DNA of 64,000 nt, from positions 744,001 through 808,000 of the forward strand of contig NC_015740.1 in assembly GCF_000219605.1 (NCBI RefSeq), read 5' to 3'. Of the stretch, positions 10,059-22,734 are shown one piece after another. The position numbers and the translations under genes are program-made. Under the pieces are notes generated by a model that worked only from the letters and a program-made list of their open reading frames with translations, did not search any database and was not told the origin of the DNA. Each line of letters opens with the position of its first letter. The stretch's first letter is position 1. This stretch comes from Stutzerimonas stutzeri (lineage in GTDB: Bacteria; Pseudomonadota; Gammaproteobacteria; Pseudomonadales; Pseudomonadaceae).

Positions 10059-10238
10059 ATGGCTAACACCGTCAAGGTTACGCTGATCAAGAGCGTCAGC
10101 GGTCGTATCCCCAATCACAAGCTGTGCGTCAAGGGCCTGGGCCTGCGTCGCATTGGTCACACCGTAGAAGTTCAGGATACTCCTGAGAACCGCGGCATGA
10201 TCAACAAGGCTTACTACATGCTCCGTGTGGAGGGCTAA
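10059..10238 (+). CDS. rpmD: 50S ribosomal protein L30
   Basis: A 59-residue protein reading [20 protein letters not shown]..., the bacterial L30 family. ATG 10059 lies 2 bp after the rpsE stop and TAA ends at 10238, 3 bp before rplO. The position between rpsE and rplO matches the conserved spc order. Confidence 0.95.
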   Translation: MANTVKVTLIKSVSGRIPNHKLCVKGLGLRRIGHTVEVQDTPENRGMINKAYYMLRVEG

Positions 10239-10241
10239 GCC

Positions 10242-10676
10242 ATGCAACTGAACGATCTGCGTTCTGCGCCGGGTGCCCGTCGCGAAAAGCTGCGTCCGGG
10301 TCGTGGTATCGGCAGCGGTCTGGGTAAGACCGGTGGCCGTGGCCACAAAGGTCAGACTTCCCGCTCCGGCGGCAAGATCGCTCCGGGCTTCGAGGGTGGT
10401 CAGCAGCCGCTGCACCGCCGTCTGCCGAAGTTCGGCTTCGTTTCGCTGAAGGCCATGGATCGCGCAGAAGTGCGCACTTCCGAACTGGCTAAGGTGGAAG
10501 GCGACGTTGTTACCGTACAGAGCCTGAAAGACGCCAACGTCATCAACCAGAACGTGCAGCGTGTGAAAGTCATGCTGTCCGGTGAGGTTGGGCGTGCGGT
10601 CACTCTAAAGGGCATCGCAGCCACCAAGGGTGCGCGTGCGGCTATCGAAGCAGCTGGCGGCAAGTTCGAGGAATAA
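10242..10676 (+). CDS. rplO: 50S ribosomal protein L15
   Basis: A 144-residue late-assembly 50S protein. The glycine/arginine-rich N-half ([18 protein letters not shown], residues about 22-39) extends into the subunit core. Its TAA directly abuts the secY ATG, so the two are coupled. Confidence 0.97.
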
Positions 10677-12005
10677 ATGGCTAAGCAAGGTGCTCTCTCC
10701 GCGCTGAGTAATGGTGGTCTGTCCGAACTCTGGGCTCGTCTGCGCTTTCTGTTCATGGCGATCATCGTCTACCGGATTGGCGCACACATTCCAGTACCCG
10801 GGATCAATCCCGATCGGCTGGCCGAGCTGTTCCGTCAGAACGAGGGGACCATCCTTAGCTTGTTCAACATGTTTTCCGGCGGTGCGCTGGAGCGCATGAG
10901 CATCTTTGCGCTGGGGATCATGCCGTACATCTCGGCATCGATCATCATGCAGCTCATGACCGCTGTCAGTCCGCAGCTGGAGCAGTTGAAGAAAGAAGGC
11001 GAAGCCGGTCGTCGCAAGATCAGCCAGTACACGCGTTACGGAACGCTGGTTCTGGCAATCGTGCAGGCCGTCGGCATGTCGGTCGGACTGGCGGGGCAGG
11101 GTGTCGCGTTCAGTAACGACTTCGGCTTCTACTTCGTGGCCATCACGACCTTCGTGTCTGGTGCGATGTTCATGATGTGGCTGGGCGAGCAGATCACCGA
11201 GCGTGGGGTTGGCAACGGTATCTCGATGCTGATCTTCGCTGGGATCGTCGCCGGATTGCCGGGCGCGCTCGGGCAGTCGTTCGAGTCCGCTCGCCAAGGC
11301 GATATCAACATCATCGCTTTGCTGGCCGTGGGGCTGCTGGCGGTTGCGATCATCGGTTTCGTGGTGTTCATCGAGCGTGGGCAGCGTCGCATTGCGGTGC
11401 ACTACGCCAAGCGTCAGCAAGGTCGTAAGGTCTTCGCTGCGCAGACCAGCCACCTGCCGTTGAAAGTCAACATGGCGGGCGTTATCCCGGCCATCTTCGC
11501 CAGCAGCATCCTGCTGTTCCCGGCTTCGCTGGGGCAGTGGTTCGGCCAGTCCGAAAACATGGGTTGGTTGGCTGATATCTCTCAGGCGATCGCGCCCGGG
11601 CAGCCGTTGAACATCCTGCTGTTCAGTGCTGGGATCATTTTCTTCTGCTTCTTCTATACGGCATTGATGTTCAATCCGAAGGACGTGGCGGAGAACCTGA
11701 AGAAGTCCGGTGCGTTTATTCCCGGGATTCGTCCTGGTGAGCAGTCGGCTCGCTATATCGATGGCGTGTTGACCCGCTTGACCATGTTCGGCGCCCTGTA
11801 CATGACGGCTGTCTGCCTGCTGCCGCAGTTCCTTGTGGTTGCAGCCAACGTGCCGTTCTACCTTGGTGGGACCTCGTTGCTGATCGTGGTTGTGGTTGTC
11901 ATGGACTTCATGTCCCAAGTGCAATCGCACCTCATGTCGCACCAGTACGATTCCCTGATGAAGAAAGCCAACCTGAAGGGCTACGGTAGCGGAATGCTCC
12001 GCTGA
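10677..12005 (+). CDS. secY: Protein translocase channel subunit SecY
   Basis: A 442-residue inner-membrane protein with ten predicted membrane helices, forming the SecYEG channel. The start [22 protein letters not shown], the plug region after TM1, and the [10 protein letters not shown] loop are typical. It begins immediately after the rplO stop and is followed by rpmJ, the standard end of the spc operon. Confidence 0.97.
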   Translation: MAKQGALSALSNGGLSELWARLRFLFMAIIVYRIGAHIPVPGINPDRLAELFRQNEGTILSLFNMFSGGALERMSIFALGIMPYISASIIMQLMTAVSPQLEQLKKEGEAGRRKISQYTRYGTLVLAIVQAVGMSVGLAGQGVAFSNDFGFYFVAITTFVSGAMFMMWLGEQITERGVGNGISMLIFAGIVAGLPGALGQSFESARQGDINIIALLAVGLLAVAIIGFVVFIERGQRRIAVHYAKRQQGRKVFAAQTSHLPLKVNMAGVIPAIFASSILLFPASLGQWFGQSENMGWLADISQAIAPGQPLNILLFSAGIIFFCFFYTALMFNPKDVAENLKKSGAFIPGIRPGEQSARYIDGVLTRLTMFGALYMTAVCLLPQFLVVAANVPFYLGGTSLLIVVVVVMDFMSQVQSHLMSHQYDSLMKKANLKGYGSGMLR

Positions 12006-12034
12006 AGTGGTTCGTAAGGTTCTAGGAGTTGGTG

Positions 12035-12151
12035 ATGAAAGTTCGTGCATCGGTTAAAAAGCTGTGCCGTAACTGCAAGATCATCCGTCGCGACGGTGTC
12101 GTGCGCGTGATCTGCAGCGCAGAACCGCGTCACAAGCAGCGCCAAGGCTGA
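12035..12151 (+). CDS. rpmJ: 50S ribosomal protein L36 (zinc form)
   Basis: A 38-residue protein, [21 protein letters not shown]..., with the zinc ligands C11, C14, C27 and H33 all present. AGGAG at 12024-12028 precedes ATG 12035. It is the Cys-containing, zinc-binding paralogue type; zinc-poor cells of many bacteria switch to a Cys-less version, which is not in this window. Followed by a hairpin and a promoter candidate. Confidence 0.96.
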   Translation: MKVRASVKKLCRNCKIIRRDGVVRVICSAEPRHKQRQG

Positions 12152-12167
12152 TTGTGTAAGGCGTTAT

Positions 12168-12195
12168 AACCCGGCAGCTAGTGCGCTGCCGGGTT
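12168..12195 (+). terminator. Hairpin after rpmJ
   Basis: A perfect 11-bp stem (12168-12178 with 12185-12195) with a 6-base loop, followed by GAATATTTG rather than a clean U-tract. Probably an attenuator or weak terminator between the spc and alpha segments. Confidence 0.5.
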
Positions 12196-12222
12196 GAATA
12201 TTTGTTATTACAGCGTTAATAT
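12194..12222 (+). promoter_or_regulatory. Promoter candidate for the alpha operon
   Basis: TTGAAT (12194-12199), a 17-base spacer, TAATAT (12217-12222). The -35 overlaps the last two bases of the preceding hairpin, the same arrangement as at rpsN-rpsH. It would drive rpsM-rpsK-rpsD-rpoA-rplQ. Confidence 0.45.
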
Positions 12223-12280
12223 CTCGCGCCCTTTTCTTGGCTTCCGGGGCGTAGGTAGCTGTCAATTGGAGTTTCACTGA

Positions 12281-12637
12281 ATGGCCCGTATTGCAGGCGT
12301 CAACATTCCGGATAACAAGCACACTGTTATCTCGCTGACCTACATCTACGGTGTTGGTCGCACCCGTGCGCAGGAAATCTGTGCCGCTACCGGTGTGAAT
12401 CCGGCAGCAAAGATCAAGGATCTTTCCGACGAGCAGGTCGAACTGCTGCGTGGCGAAGTCGGCAAGTTCATCGTTGAGGGCGACCTGCGTCGCGACGTCA
12501 ACATGAAAATCAAGCGCTTGATGGACCTGGGTTGCTATCGCGGCCTGCGCCATCGTCGTGGTCTTCCGGTTCGCGGTCAGCGCACCAAGACCAACGCACG
12601 TACCCGTAAGGGCCCGCGCAAGCCGATCCGCAAGTAA
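12281..12637 (+). CDS. rpsM: 30S ribosomal protein S13
   Basis: A 118-residue 30S head protein contacting the P-site tRNA and S19. [14 protein letters not shown] start and the [19 protein letters not shown] tail are conserved. First gene of the alpha segment, 129 bp after rpmJ. Confidence 0.97.
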
Positions 12638-12667
12638 TCGCGTCAGCGAATCGACAGGAATCTAGTC

Positions 12668-13057
12668 ATGGCAAAACCTGCTGCTCGTCCTCGTAAAAAA
12701 GTCAAAAAGACAGTGGTTGATGGCATCGCCCACATCCACGCTTCTTTCAACAACACCATCGTGACCATCACCGATCGTCAGGGCAATGCGCTGTCCTGGG
12801 CTACCTCGGGTGGTTCCGGTTTCCGCGGCTCGCGTAAGAGCACTCCGTTCGCTGCCCAGATCGCTGCAGAGCGCGCTGGCCAGGCTGCTCTGGAGTACGG
12901 CCTGAAGAACCTAGACGTCAACGTCAAGGGCCCGGGCCCGGGTCGTGAGTCCGCCGTGCGTGCTTTGAACGCATGTGGTTATAAAATCGCCAGCATCACC
13001 GACGTGACGCCGATCCCGCACAACGGGTGCCGTCCGCCGAAGAAGCGCCGCGTGTAA
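12668..13057 (+). CDS. rpsK: 30S ribosomal protein S11
   Basis: A 129-residue platform protein. The signature near the C-terminus ([18 protein letters not shown], residues about 112-129) is exact for the family. 30 bp after rpsM. Confidence 0.97.
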
Positions 13058-13074
13058 TCAGGAGACAGTAAAGA

Positions 13075-13695
13075 ATGGCTCGTTATATTGGTCCCAAGTG
13101 CAAACTGTCTCGTCGTGAAGGCACTGATCTCTTCCTGAAGAGTGGTGCGCGCGCGCTCGAATCCAAGTGCAACATTGAAACTCCGCCAGGTGTGCACGGC
13201 CAGCGTCGTGGCCGCCTGTCCGACTACGGCACCCAGCTGCGCGAGAAGCAGAAAGTGCGCCGTATCTACGGTGTGCTGGAGCGTCAGTTCAGCGGTTACT
13301 ACAAGGAAGCTGCCAGCCGCAAGGGCGCTACCGGCGAGAACCTGCTGCAGCTGCTCGAGTGCCGTCTGGACAACGTCGTGTATCGCATGGGCTTCGGCTC
13401 CACTCGTGCCGAATCGCGCCAGCTGGTCTCGCACAAGTCGATCACCGTCAACGGTCAGACCGTGAACATCCCGTCGTACCAGGTCAAGGCCGGTGACGTG
13501 GTTGCGGTTCGCGAGAAGTGCCGTAATCAGCTGCGTATCGCCCAGGCCCTCGAGCTGTGCGCTCAGCGCGGCCGCGTTGAATGGGTCGAAGTAGATACCG
13601 ACAAGAAATCTGGTGTTTTCAAGAATGTTCCGGCTCGCAGCGATCTGTCCGCCGACATCAACGAAAACCTGATTGTCGAGCTCTACTCCAAGTAA
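13075..13695 (+). CDS. rpsD: 30S ribosomal protein S4
   Basis: A 206-residue primary 16S-binding protein with an S4 RNA-binding domain (residues about 95-155, [14 protein letters not shown]). In E. coli S4 represses the alpha operon. CAGGAG upstream of the ATG. Normal length. Confidence 0.97.
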   Translation: MARYIGPKCKLSRREGTDLFLKSGARALESKCNIETPPGVHGQRRGRLSDYGTQLREKQKVRRIYGVLERQFSGYYKEAASRKGATGENLLQLLECRLDNVVYRMGFGSTRAESRQLVSHKSITVNGQTVNIPSYQVKAGDVVAVREKCRNQLRIAQALELCAQRGRVEWVEVDTDKKSGVFKNVPARSDLSADINENLIVELYSK

Positions 13696-13717
13696 GGGCT
13701 AGAAAATAGGTGTATCC

Positions 13718-14719
13718 ATGCAGAGTTCGGTAAATGAGTTCCTGACCCCCCGCCATATTGATGTGCAGGTGGTCAGTCCGACCCGTGCCAAGATCACTCT
13801 CGAGCCCCTCGAGCGTGGTTTTGGCCACACCCTGGGCAACGCGCTGCGTCGTATTCTGTTGTCCTCCATGCCCGGCTGCGCTGTGGTCGAGGCTGAGATC
13901 GACGGTGTGCTCCACGAGTACAGCGCCATCGAGGGCGTGCAGGAAGATGTAATCGAAATCCTGCTCAACCTCAAAGGTATCGCCATCAAGCTGCACGGCC
14001 GTGATGAAGTGACCTTGAGCCTGGTGAAGAAGGGCGCGGGCGCTGTTACCGCTGCCGATATCCAGCTGGATCACGATGTCGAAATCGTCAATGGCGATCA
14101 CCTGATCGCCAACCTGGCGGCAAACGGCTCGATCAACATGAAGCTCAAGGTCGCTCGCGGCCGTGGTTACGAGCCTGCTGACTCGCGTCAGAGTGATGAA
14201 GATGAGAGCCGTAGCATCGGTCGTCTTCAGCTCGACGCCACCTTCAGCCCGGTTCGTCGCGTGGCTTATGTGGTCGAGAATGCTCGTGTCGAGCAGCGCA
14301 CCAACCTGGACAAGCTGGTCATTGACCTGGAAACCAACGGCACCCTGGATCCCGAAGAGGCGATCCGTCGTGCAGCGACCATCCTGCAACAGCAGCTGGC
14401 TGCGTTCGTCGACCTGAAGGGCGACAGCGAGCCGGTGGTTGTCGAGCAGGAAGACGAGATCGATCCGATCCTGTTGCGTCCGGTGGACGACCTGGAACTG
14501 ACCGTACGTTCGGCCAACTGCCTCAAGGCAGAGAACATCTACTACATTGGTGATCTGATTCAGCGCACCGAAGTAGAGCTGTTGAAAACGCCGAACCTGG
14601 GCAAGAAGTCCCTGACCGAGATCAAGGACGTTCTGGCTTCGCGTGGTTTGTCCCTCGGTATGCGCCTGGATAACTGGCCGCCGGCAAGTCTCAAGAAGGA
14701 CGATAAGGCCACTGCCTGA
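13718..14719 (+). CDS. rpoA: RNA polymerase alpha subunit
   Basis: A 333-residue protein. The N-terminal dimerisation domain (residues 1-235, including [21 protein letters not shown]) and the C-terminal domain (about 250-325, with the [18 protein letters not shown] helix that contacts UP elements and activators) are both complete. Standard position between rpsD and rplQ. Confidence 0.98.
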   Translation: MQSSVNEFLTPRHIDVQVVSPTRAKITLEPLERGFGHTLGNALRRILLSSMPGCAVVEAEIDGVLHEYSAIEGVQEDVIEILLNLKGIAIKLHGRDEVTLSLVKKGAGAVTAADIQLDHDVEIVNGDHLIANLAANGSINMKLKVARGRGYEPADSRQSDEDESRSIGRLQLDATFSPVRRVAYVVENARVEQRTNLDKLVIDLETNGTLDPEEAIRRAATILQQQLAAFVDLKGDSEPVVVEQEDEIDPILLRPVDDLELTVRSANCLKAENIYYIGDLIQRTEVELLKTPNLGKKSLTEIKDVLASRGLSLGMRLDNWPPASLKKDDKATA

Positions 14720-14764
14720 TCGCCCCCAGTAACCGAACTGAACGTTTGGTAAGGAATTTCAATC

Positions 14765-15154
14765 ATGCGTCATCGTAAAAGTGGCCGTCATCTGAGCCGC
14801 ACCAGCGCCCACCGCAAGGCCATGTTCCAGAACATGGCGGTGTCGCTGTTCGAGCACGAACTGATCAAGACCACCCTGCCCAAGGCCAAAGAACTGCGTC
14901 GCGTTGCCGAGCCGCTGATCACCCTGGCCAAGGAAGACAGCGTTGCCAACCGCCGCCTGGCTTTCGACCGTACCCGTTCGAAAGCTGCTGTAGGCAAGCT
15001 GTTCAACGATCTGGGCAAGCGCTACGCCACCCGTCAGGGCGGCTATCTGCGCATCCTCAAGTGCGGTTTCCGCGCAGGGGACAACGCACCTATGGCTTAC
15101 GTCGAGCTGGTTGACCGTCCGGTCGCTGGTGAGGTTGAAGCCGCAGCCGAGTAA
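14765..15154 (+). CDS. rplQ: 50S ribosomal protein L17
   Basis: A 129-residue protein near the tunnel exit, starting [26 protein letters not shown] upstream of the ATG. It is the last gene of the ribosomal cluster and is closed by a strong terminator. Confidence 0.97.
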   Translation: MRHRKSGRHLSRTSAHRKAMFQNMAVSLFEHELIKTTLPKAKELRRVAEPLITLAKEDSVANRRLAFDRTRSKAAVGKLFNDLGKRYATRQGGYLRILKCGFRAGDNAPMAYVELVDRPVAGEVEAAAE

Positions 15155-15171
15155 TCGGCCGCTGTATGAAG

Positions 15172-15195
15172 AACCGGGCCTAGGCCCGGTTTTTT
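15172..15195 (+). terminator. Rho-independent terminator after rplQ
   Basis: A GC-rich self-complementary stem (15172-15180 with 15183-15191; effective loop CTAG) followed by a T-run to 15195. It ends the S10-spc-alpha cluster and isolates katA. Confidence 0.92.
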
Positions 15196-15207
15196 ATTGT
15201 CTGAACG

Positions 15208-15222
15208 ATGGTGCTGCTCTAT
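15208..15222 (+). promoter_or_regulatory. OxyR-like half-operator upstream of katA (weak)
   Basis: The 15-mer ATGGTGCTGCTCTAT keeps 7 of the 8 outer bases of one OxyR element (ATAG...CTAT). The second element, 7 bases on, is poorly matched. A TAGAAT box at 15267-15272 could be the -10, but its -35 is poor. Hypothesis only. Confidence 0.2.
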
Positions 15223-15315
15223 CAGCTTGGTTCGTTTAATAAATTAGTTCTTTATTGGCGTCTCGTTAGAATTCTCCTCAAGCCGACTTAACCGGTATGT
15301 ACAAGGAGATACAGC

Positions 15316-16773
15316 ATGAGCCAAGGCAAGACCCTCACCACCGCTGGTGGCGCCCCCGTTGCCGACAATCAGAATTCTCGTTCAGCCGGGCCTCGTGGCC
15401 CTTTGTTGCTGGATGACTTCTACTTGGTCGAAAAGCTCGCCCATTTCAACCGCGAAGTCATTCCGGAGCGTCGTGTGCACGCCAAGGGCTCTGGGGCCTA
15501 TGGCACGCTAACCGTGACCGCAGACATAACTCACCTGACCTGTGCCAAGTTGTTCGAGTCCGTTGGCAAGCAAACGCCCCTGTTCCTGCGCTTTTCCACA
15601 GTAGGGGGTGAGCGCGGCTCGGCGGATACCGAGCGTGATCCTCGCGGCTTCGCGGTGAAGTTCTATACCGAGGAAGGCAATTGGGACGTCGTGGGTAACA
15701 ACACGCCGGTCTTCTTCATCCGCGATCCGCTGAAATTTCCGGATTTCATCCATACGCAAAAGCGTGACCCATGGAGCAATCTGAAGAGCCCGCAGATGAT
15801 GTGGGATTTCTGGTCGCACTCGCCCGAGGCGTTGCATCAGGTCACCATCCTGTTTTCCGATCGTGGCATCCCCGATGGTTATCGGTTCATGCACGGCTTC
15901 GGCAGTCACACCTTCAGCCTGGTCAATAGTGAAGGCGAGCGGCACTGGGTGAAGTTCCACTTCAAGAGCATGCAAGGGATCAGAAACCTGCATCCGAGCG
16001 AGGCAGCACGCCTTGCCGGCAGCGATCCCGATTATGCGCAGCGGGATCTTTTCCACGCGATCGAGCGGGGCGAGTTCCCCAGGTGGAAGCTCTGCATCCA
16101 GGTGATGAGCGAGGCGGAGGCGGCCAGCCGTGCCGAAAATCCTTTCGACGTCACCAAGGTCTGGTCGCAGAAGGAGTTTCCGCTGATCGAAGTGGGGATG
16201 GTCGAGCTGAATCGCAATCCGCAGAACTATTTCGCCGAGGTCGAACAGGCTGCCTTTGCCCCGAGCAACGTCGTCCCGGGTATCGGCCTGTCGCCGGATC
16301 GCATGCTTCAGGGGCGGGTATTCGCTTACGCCGATGCCCATCGCTACCGCGTCGGCACCAACCATCAGCAGCTTCCGGTCAATGCGCCGCGTTGCCCGGT
16401 CCACAACTATCAGCGTGATGGCGCGATGCGTTTTGATGGCAACGGTGGTTCGGCGCCCAACTACGAGCCGAACAGCTACAGCGACGCCCCCAAGCAGGCA
16501 GCGCAGTACGCCGAACCGGCGCTTGTGCTCTCCGGTGCGGCTGACCGATATGACCACAGGGCCGATGACGACTATTTCAGTCAGGCGGGAGCTCTGTTCC
16601 GTCTGATGACAGCTGAGCAGCAGAACCTGCTGATCGGCAATATTGTCGGTGCGATGGCAGGCGTCTCGCGTGACGTGCAGTTGCGCCAGCTGGGGCACTT
16701 CTTCAAGGCCGACCCGGCATACGGGGCGGGTATCGCCCGGGGACTGGGGATCGACCCGAACGAAGTCGCCTAA
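15316..16773 (+). CDS. katA: Monofunctional heme catalase
   Basis: A 485-residue small-subunit, clade-3-type catalase that dismutates hydrogen peroxide in the cytoplasm. Catalytic His55 ([12 protein letters not shown]), Asn128 ([11 protein letters not shown]) and the proximal heme ligand Tyr338 ([10 protein letters not shown]) are all present. AAGGAG sits 10 bases before the ATG. Length and position (rplQ-katA-uvrA) match KatA of pseudomonads. In P. aeruginosa a bacterioferritin gene follows katA, as I recall; here none is present and the terminator follows directly. Confidence 0.95.
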   Translation: MSQGKTLTTAGGAPVADNQNSRSAGPRGPLLLDDFYLVEKLAHFNREVIPERRVHAKGSGAYGTLTVTADITHLTCAKLFESVGKQTPLFLRFSTVGGERGSADTERDPRGFAVKFYTEEGNWDVVGNNTPVFFIRDPLKFPDFIHTQKRDPWSNLKSPQMMWDFWSHSPEALHQVTILFSDRGIPDGYRFMHGFGSHTFSLVNSEGERHWVKFHFKSMQGIRNLHPSEAARLAGSDPDYAQRDLFHAIERGEFPRWKLCIQVMSEAEAASRAENPFDVTKVWSQKEFPLIEVGMVELNRNPQNYFAEVEQAAFAPSNVVPGIGLSPDRMLQGRVFAYADAHRYRVGTNHQQLPVNAPRCPVHNYQRDGAMRFDGNGGSAPNYEPNSYSDAPKQAAQYAEPALVLSGAADRYDHRADDDYFSQAGALFRLMTAEQQNLLIGNIVGAMAGVSRDVQLRQLGHFFKADPAYGAGIARGLGIDPNEVA

Positions 16774-16797
16774 GCTGTACCGAGCCGTAGAGCGCAG

Positions 16798-16828
16798 AAG
16801 CCGGGCCCCGGAAGAGCCCGGCTTTTTT
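16798..16828 (+). terminator. Terminator after katA
   Basis: A 9-bp stem (16798-16806 with 16816-16824) followed by TTTT. It lies in the short gap between the convergent katA and uvrA. Confidence 0.9.
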
Positions 16829-16839
16829 GCGGCTGGTCG

Positions 16840-19677
<2,838 letters not shown>

Positions 19678-19708
19678 AACAGCCTCGCGTGGCGGGCGGA
19701 AACCCGAA

Positions 19709-19738
19709 AGTATACGGCCGGGGTGATAGTCGCGGCAA
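19709..19738 (-). promoter_or_regulatory. Promoter candidate for uvrA
   Basis: On the minus strand: TTGCCG (19738-19733), an 18-base spacer, TATACT (19714-19709). Matches are 4/6 and 5/6. The predicted start is about 25-30 bases before the uvrA ATG. Confidence 0.4.
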
Positions 19739-19808
19739 AACCGCGCGCCTGTGCCGAGCGGGGGAGGGCTGCTAGAATCGCCGCCGGTTCATACAAGCGA
19801 GACCCTCC

Positions 19809-21176
19809 ATGCAGGACCCCTACAGCGAGCGCATGAGCGCCAGCGAAAAACGCGCAGCTTCCGGGCTGGCGCTGGTGTTCGCTTTTCGCATGCTCGGCAT
19901 GTTCATGGTTTTGCCCGTGCTGGCAACCTACGGCATGGACCTGGAAGGCGCTACGCCGACCCTGATCGGCCTTGCCATCGGTGCCTATGGTTTGACCCAG
20001 GCGCTGCTGCAAATTCCCTTCGGCATTCTCTCTGACCGCATCGGGCGCCTGCCGATCATCTATTTCGGTCTGGCGATCTTCGCCGCCGGCGCGGTTCTGG
20101 CGGCGATGTCCGACAGCATCTGGGGTGTGGTCGCGGGGCGGGTGCTGCAGGGCGCCGGCGCGATCTCCGCCGCGGTGATGGCGTTGCTGTCCGACCTGAC
20201 CCGCGAGCAACACCGGACCAAGGCGATGGCGCTGATCGGGGTGAGCATCGGCTTCTCCTTTGCCGTGGCCATGATCATCGGCCCCCTGTTGACGCGTGCC
20301 TTCGGTCTTTCCGGGTTGTTCTGGGTGACGGCGGCGATGGCAGTGGTTGGCGGGCTCATCGTTGCGCTGCTGCCCAAGGCCCAGGCCCATGTCCGTCATC
20401 GGGAATCCGGGGTCGCCCGGCAGGCGCTGGGTCTGACGTTGCGTCATCCAGACCTGCTGCGCCTGGATTTCAGCATCCTGGCATTACACGCGATTCTCAT
20501 GGCGAGCTTCGTCGCGCTGCCGCTGGCGCTGGTGGAGCAGGGCGCATTGCCCAAGGACGAGCATTGGTGGGTCTACCTGACTGCGCTGCTGATCGGCTTC
20601 TTCGGCATGATTCCGTTCATCATCTATGGCGAGAAGAAGCGCCAGATGCGCCGCGTGCTGCTCGGTGCCGTCTGTGCGCTGCTGCTGTGCGAGCTGTTCT
20701 TCTGGTGGTTCGGCAACGGCCTGTGGATGCTGGTGGTGGGCATGGTTGCCTTCTTCGTCGCCTTCAATCTGCTTGAGGCGTCGTTGCCGTCGCTGATCAG
20801 CAAGGTGGCGCCGGCAGGTGGCAAGGGCACCGCCATGGGGGTCTACTCCACCAGTCAGTTCCTCGGTGCCGGGCTGGGCGGCGTCCTGGGCGGCATGCTC
20901 TATCAGCAGGGCGGGCTGGCCCTGGTGTTCGCTGGCTGCGTGGCACTCTGCGCACTGTGGTTCGTGATCGCCTTCAGCATGCGCGAGCCTCCCTATGTCA
21001 CCAGCCTGCGCCTGCCGCTTTCGGCCGGCGCGCTGAGCAACACCCGGCTCGAGGCCGACCTGCTGCACGTGCCCGGCGTGAGCGATGTGCTGATCGTGCT
21101 CGACGAGGCGGCCGCCTATGTGAAGGTCGATACCCTGGTGCTGGATCGCGACGCGCTGGATCGTTTGGTCGCCTGA
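19809..21176 (+). CDS. YajR-like MFS transporter
   Basis: A 455-residue major facilitator protein with twelve predicted membrane helices. Motif A-like sequence (GILSDRIGRLP, residues about 75-85) lies between helices 2 and 3. After the last helix there is a soluble tail of about 65 residues (LRLPLSAGALSNTRLEADLLHVPGV...), which fits the YAM domain that characterises YajR. Substrate unknown. It is read divergently from uvrA and precedes ssb, as in P. aeruginosa. Confidence 0.88.
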   Translation: MQDPYSERMSASEKRAASGLALVFAFRMLGMFMVLPVLATYGMDLEGATPTLIGLAIGAYGLTQALLQIPFGILSDRIGRLPIIYFGLAIFAAGAVLAAMSDSIWGVVAGRVLQGAGAISAAVMALLSDLTREQHRTKAMALIGVSIGFSFAVAMIIGPLLTRAFGLSGLFWVTAAMAVVGGLIVALLPKAQAHVRHRESGVARQALGLTLRHPDLLRLDFSILALHAILMASFVALPLALVEQGALPKDEHWWVYLTALLIGFFGMIPFIIYGEKKRQMRRVLLGAVCALLLCELFFWWFGNGLWMLVVGMVAFFVAFNLLEASLPSLISKVAPAGGKGTAMGVYSTSQFLGAGLGGVLGGMLYQQGGLALVFAGCVALCALWFVIAFSMREPPYVTSLRLPLSAGALSNTRLEADLLHVPGVSDVLIVLDEAAAYVKVDTLVLDRDALDRLVA

Positions 21177-21347
21177 CCAACACGACGCTCGTCGCGGCCG
21201 TGGTGCTGCGCACGGCGACGCAACTTGCTGGCGCGTTGGTTGGTTGTCAGGGGTGGCTGAGGTAAGATTCGCGGTCATCGGGTCTCCTGGTAGCAGGATC
21301 GCCATCGGTGAGCCCACTTAAATTCAATGTTCCAAGAGGAGTTACCC

Positions 21348-21839
21348 ATGGCCAGAGGGGTGAACAAAGTCATCTTGATCGGCAATGTCGGCGGCGACCC
21401 GGAAACCCGCTACATGCCCAATGGCAATGCGGTGACCAACATCACGCTGGCAACCACCGACAGCTGGAAGGACAAGCAGACCGGTCAGCTTCAGGAGCGC
21501 ACCGAGTGGCACCGTGTGGTGCTGTTCGGCAAGGTCGCCGAGATCGCCGGCGAGTACCTGCGCAAGGGTTCGCAGTGCTACATCGAAGGTCGCCTGCAGA
21601 CTCGCGAGTGGGAAAAGGATGGCGTCAAGCGCTACACCACCGAAATCGTCGTCGACATGAATGGCACCATGCAGCTGCTCGGCGGCCGTGGCGGCAGTTC
21701 CGATGACGCGCCACGTCAGCCGCGCCCGCAGCGCGAGCCGCAACAGGCTCCGCGTCAGCAGGCTCAGCCGCAGCAGCCGGCCGCACGGCAGCAGCCAGCG
21801 CCGGACTATGACAGCTTCGATGACGACATCCCCTTCTAG
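21348..21839 (+). CDS. ssb: Single-stranded DNA-binding protein
   Basis: A 163-residue SSB: an OB-fold (residues 1-110, starting [19 protein letters not shown]), a Gln/Pro/Arg-rich linker (about 115-150), and the acidic tip DSFDDDIPF that recruits repair and replication partners. I chose ATG 21348, preceded by AGGAG at 21337-21341, over an in-frame ATG at 21327. Located 171 bp after the transporter, so it probably has its own promoter. Confidence 0.96.
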   Translation: MARGVNKVILIGNVGGDPETRYMPNGNAVTNITLATTDSWKDKQTGQLQERTEWHRVVLFGKVAEIAGEYLRKGSQCYIEGRLQTREWEKDGVKRYTTEIVVDMNGTMQLLGGRGGSSDDAPRQPRPQREPQQAPRQQAQPQQPAARQQPAPDYDSFDDDIPF

Positions 21840-21849
21840 AGTTTCCTGA

Positions 21850-22734
21850 ATGCGAATGCGCCTGATGCTGTTGGGCGGCGGCAATGCCCTGGGCCAGGCG
21901 CTCATCCGCCTCGGCGCCGAGGAAGACATCGGTTTTCTCGCGCCGCGCCCGCCCGCCCAGGGCTGGGATGCCGCCAGTCTTACCCAGTTGCTCGACGACA
22001 ACCGTCCGGATGTCGTCATCAACCTCGCCTATTACTACGACTGGTTCCAGAGCGGGCAGCCCAACGAACCGGCGCTCGCGGCTCAGGAGCGCGCTGTGGA
22101 GCGGCTTGCCGAGCTGTGCCAGCACCACGATTTCGTTCTCCTGCAGCCTTCGAGCTACCGCGTGTTCGATGGCGCGCGCACCACTGCCTACAGCGAAAAG
22201 GATGAGGTCGCGCCGCTGGATGCCCGGGGGCAGGCGCTCTGGCGCATCGAGCAGAGCGTGCGGGCGCTGTGCCCGCGTCATGTGCTGTTGCGTTTCGGCT
22301 GGCTGCTCGACGACAGTCGTGACGGTGTGCTGGGGCGTGTTCTGCAACGGCTGGAGCAGAGCGAGGCGATCCTGCTGGCGGACGATCGCCGTGGCAATCC
22401 GACGCCGGTGGATGACGCTGCGAGAGTCATTCTTGCAGTGCTCAAGCAGCTCGATTGCCAGGCCCCGTTGTGGGGCACCTACCATTACGGCGGCCACGAA
22501 GCTTCGACGCCGCTGCTGGTCGCGCAGGCGCTGCTTGGCGAGGCCGCCAAGTATCGCGATGTGACGACCGCCAAGCTGACGCCGGTCGCTCACGCCGACT
22601 GTTCGGATGCCGCGGCTGAGCCGCAGCACGGTGTGCTGGCCTGCAAGAAGATATTCACCACCTTCGGTATCAAGCCGCGTGCCTGGCGCACCGGCCTGCC
22701 GAGCCTGCTGGAGCGTTATTACCGCCATGGCTGA
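21850..22734 (+). CDS. RmlD-like sugar-nucleotide SDR protein
   Basis: A 294-residue extended short-chain dehydrogenase/reductase-like protein. The N-terminus reads MRMRLMLLGGGNALGQALIRLG, a glycine-rich NAD(P) loop in degenerate form, and the DVVINLAYYYDW segment resembles dTDP-4-dehydrorhamnose reductase (RmlD). The catalytic YxxxK is not clear, so it may bind rather than reduce a nucleotide sugar. It overlaps the next gene by 8 bases. Function unproven. Confidence 0.65.
   Translation: MRMRLMLLGGGNALGQALIRLGAEEDIGFLAPRPPAQGWDAASLTQLLDDNRPDVVINLAYYYDWFQSGQPNEPALAAQERAVERLAELCQHHDFVLLQPSSYRVFDGARTTAYSEKDEVAPLDARGQALWRIEQSVRALCPRHVLLRFGWLLDDSRDGVLGRVLQRLEQSEAILLADDRRGNPTPVDDAARVILAVLKQLDCQAPLWGTYHYGGHEASTPLLVAQALLGEAAKYRDVTTAKLTPVAHADCSDAAAEPQHGVLACKKIFTTFGIKPRAWRTGLPSLLERYYRHG

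Noticed and set aside
10605..12050. 481-codon open frame antisense to secY
   Set aside because: Shadow of secY; the product is His/Gln/Arg-rich low-complexity sequence with no family resemblance.
19678..19808. LexA (SOS) box for uvrA
   Set aside because: I looked for CTGT-N8-ACAG on both strands and found no acceptable match, so no SOS site is claimed.
21177..21347. ssb promoter
   Set aside because: TTGGTT (21240-21245) with TAAGAT (21263-21268) at 17 bases is a poor match to both boxes; too weak to list.
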